Origin: Streptomyces sp. JB150
GTDB taxonomy: Bacteria > Actinomycetota > Actinomycetes > Streptomycetales > Streptomycetaceae
Direction: 5' to 3'
Assembly: GCF_011193355.1 (NCBI RefSeq)
Contig: NZ_CP049780.1
Span: 260,172 to 324,171 of the forward strand
Length of the DNA stretch: 64,000 nt
Under the pieces are notes generated by a model. It was not told the origin of the DNA, did not search any database, and saw only the letters and a list, made by a program, of their open reading frames with translations. The position numbers and the translations under genes are program-made. Below, piece after piece: positions 62,236 through 64,000 of this stretch (its first letter is position 1; each line of letters starts with the position of its first letter).

Positions 62236-64000
62236 CTAGCGGTTGATCACGAACTGGGAGCCGGGCTCCACCACGACGTCGCCCTGGGCGGAGCCGGTGA
62301 TGGTGACGTCGGTGAGCGTCGCGCTGCCGCGCGCGCCGCCCATGGCGAGGATGCCGGACCCGTTGTTCGACTTGCTGATGGTGACGTTGCGGATCTGGAC
62401 GCCTGGCGTCGCGCCGCCGCCGGTCTTGAACTGGATGCCGTCGTAGGTCGAGTCATGGATGTCGGTATCACGGATGGTGACGCCGGGGATGTCGGGGCCC
62501 TGGGCGAACAGGGTGATGGCGCCGAACTCCTGGGCCTCGCCCCAGAACGCGCCGCCGGTGCGGTACAGACCGTTGCCGGCGATGAGGGTCTGCCCGGAGA
62601 ACGGCAGCGGGTCGTGGTCGGTGGCCAGCATGATCCCCGGGTAGTTCATGGTGTCGGAGATCAGGTTGTTCTCGATCGTGTTGCCGTATCCGCCGTAGAT
62701 GGCGATGCCGTTGGCGCGCCAGGGCAGCTGGACGGTGTTGTTGCGGAAGTGGTTGTCGTGGCCGATGTCGACCGAGGTGTCCTTGACGTACTTGCTGGCC
62801 CACACCGCGAGGGCGTCGTCCCCGGTGTTGCGGAAGGAGGAGTTGAACACGGTGGAGTTGCGGGTGCCGTTGGCGAAGTTGACGCCGTCGGCGTAGGTGT
62901 TGCGGATGCGGACCCCGCTGAACTCGACGCCGTCGCCGGGGCCCCACAGCTCGGGGATGTTGGAGTAGTCCCGGCCGACCCAGGCGCCGACGTTGGCGTG
63001 CTCGATCCACACGTTGGTGATCTTCGTGCCCTTGCCGAAGCGGCCGTTGAGGGCGACGCCGCCCTCGGCGCCTCCGTCGCCGCCGCGGATGGTGCCGGAG
63101 CCGAAGATGGCGAGGTCGGAGATCTTCGTGTTGTCGTCGATGTCGAAGCCGAAGTTGCCCTCGTGCGGGTGGTTGATGCCGCCGGCCTGGTGCGGCGGGA
63201 TGAGGGAGTACAGCTGGGAGTGCCACATGCCGGCGCCGCGCACGGTCACGTCCCGGATGCCGACCTGGTTGTACTGCCCCCGGTTCAGCGGGTCGTCGGT
63301 GAGGATCTTCTTCTCCTGCCGCCACTGCCCGGCAGGGATCCACACGCAGGGGATCTCCCCCCTCTGGTCCGCCGTGACGGCGCGCTGGAGGGCGTCCGCG
63401 TCGTCGATGCCGTCGTTGGGCACGGCCCCGTAGGCGGTGATGGAGACGCAGTCGGCGGGCTTGGCGGCGGGCGGGGCGACCTGCTCGAGATCGATCAGGT
63501 CGATGACGTAGAACGCGGCGTCGTCCCCGGCGTCGCGCTGGAGCCGGAAGGTGGTGCCCGCCGGGTAGGTGTCGGCGAGCAGCGCGTGGGACTCGTCGAA
63601 CAGCCGCCGGGCGTCGCCGCCGGGCCGGTTGGTCAGGCCCTCCGGGTCGTCGGTCGAGCCGTAGAGCCAGCTGTGCTTGGAGGACAGGGTCAGCTTGCGG
63701 ACGAACGTGCCGTCCGCGTACAGGCTGATCGTGGCCTCCCGGCCGCCGCCGCCCGCCGCGTCCGGGATGGAGTTGCGGACGACGACGGAGTTCGCCGGGG
63801 CGGTGGCGGTGAACTCCACGTACTGGCCGGTGGCGTCCAGGCGCACGGACTCGCGGCCGGAGGACTCGCTCGCGAAGTTGGTGTGGCCGAAGGTGCGCTT
63901 CGCGTCCGCCTTGAGCAGGGTGCCGTTGTGGCGGCCGTGCTCCGCCTCGTACGCGACGTACGGCACCGCCGCGCCGCGTCCGACGACCAGGGAGCGGGCG
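62236..64000 (-). CDS. GH87-like secreted alpha-1,3-glucanase/mycodextranase (5' end outside window)
   Basis: The frame is open to the window edge and codes sensibly there (GRGAAVPYVAYEAEHG), so the N-terminus and signal peptide are missing. The first ~170 visible residues form a CBM35/CBM6-like module (EAEHGRHNGTLL, YVEFTATAPANSVVVRNSIPDA). A beta-helix follows: TAYGAVPNDGIDDADALQRAV, VWIPAGQWRQEKKIL, RDVTVRGAGMWHSQLY, then coils with catalytic-type Asp residues in NTYADGVNFANGT and RNTGDDALAVWASKY. This is the layout of GH87 alpha-1,3-glucanases that digest fungal cell-wall glucan. It may respond to the LacI gene next door, but an 86-nt gap leaves that open. Confidence 0.88.
   Translation of the reverse strand, partial: ARSLVVGRGAAVPYVAYEAEHGRHNGTLLKADAKRTFGHTNFASESSGRESVRLDATGQYVEFTATAPANSVVVRNSIPDAAGGGGREATISLYADGTFVRKLTLSSKHSWLYGSTDDPEGLTNRPGGDARRLFDESHALLADTYPAGTTFRLQRDAGDDAAFYVIDLIDLEQVAPPAAKPADCVSITAYGAVPNDGIDDADALQRAVTADQRGEIPCVWIPAGQWRQEKKILTDDPLNRGQYNQVGIRDVTVRGAGMWHSQLYSLIPPHQAGGINHPHEGNFGFDIDDNTKISDLAIFGSGTIRGGDGGAEGGVALNGRFGKGTKITNVWIEHANVGAWVGRDYSNIPELWGPGDGVEFSGVRIRNTYADGVNFANGTRNSTVFNSSFRNTGDDALAVWASKYVKDTSVDIGHDNHFRNNTVQLPWRANGIAIYGGYGNTIENNLISDTMNYPGIMLATDHDPLPFSGQTLIAGNGLYRTGGAFWGEAQEFGAITLFAQGPDIPGVTIRDTDIHDSTYDGIQFKTGGGATPGVQIRNVTISKSNNGSGILAMGGARGSATLTDVTITGSAQGDVVVEPGSQFVINR

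Overview
The window is chromosomal DNA from a Streptomyces or a very close relative. G+C is very high, codon third positions are almost all G or C, GTG and TTG starts are common, and the gene content is typical of the genus: a whiE-type spore-pigment polyketide cluster, ANTAR, SpoIIE and AraC regulators, a class F sortase, a Spo0M homologue and a MalR/MalEFG-type sugar operon. No rRNA, tRNA, CRISPR array, insertion sequence or prophage was seen.

Layout, left to right. 1-1.5 kb: a truncated LysR regulator and a small secreted protein. 1.9-11.5 kb: a co-directional exopolysaccharide cluster. It holds a secreted Agd3/CE18-like deacetylase, a PelF-like GT4, a polytopic membrane protein, an SDR dehydratase/epimerase, a sugar nucleotidyltransferase, a second SDR, a GH135 (Sph3/spherulin-4-like) protein and a GH114 (Ega3-like) lipoprotein. 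This is the enzyme set of fungal galactosaminogalactan combined with the PelF/membrane-protein logic of bacterial Pel, and is the best candidate here for an under-described system. An ANTAR gene, an AraC gene and a secreted beta-helix protein follow.

14.2-24.4 kb: the spore-pigment type II PKS locus (methyltransferase, TcmI-type cyclase, aromatase, ACP, KS-beta, KS-alpha, cupin, SchA/CurD protein, FAD hydroxylase). A sortase plus a repeat-rich surface protein with three copies of PRGG[VM]HTGGGAL sits between the SchA/CurD gene and the hydroxylase.

24.5-38 kb: a mixed accessory stretch with visible decay. It has a PLD-family secreted protein, a broken NACHT-type NTPase gene, an alginate-lyase-family secreted protein with a DasR-like site upstream, a DUF1330 protein, an in-frame fusion of the ends of gvpO and gvpK (apparently a collapsed gas vesicle cluster), an esterase, a lipid kinase, Spo0M, a polyprenyl synthetase broken by several 1-nt shifts, a GT-C-like membrane protein, and a VOC/AraC pair.

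38-56 kb: a large-subunit catalase, two divergent PAS/GAF/SpoIIE phosphatases, a 1199-aa repeat protein, a GNAT acetyltransferase, an aromatic-acid-exporter-like protein, a Holin-X/DUF3618 pair and an MFS transporter. 56-62 kb: an alpha-glucoside uptake and hydrolysis operon (LacI regulator, binding protein, two permeases, GH13 glucosidase). 62.2 kb to the end: a GH87-like beta-helix glucanase whose 5' end lies beyond the window. Polysaccharide synthesis, modification and breakdown is the recurring theme.
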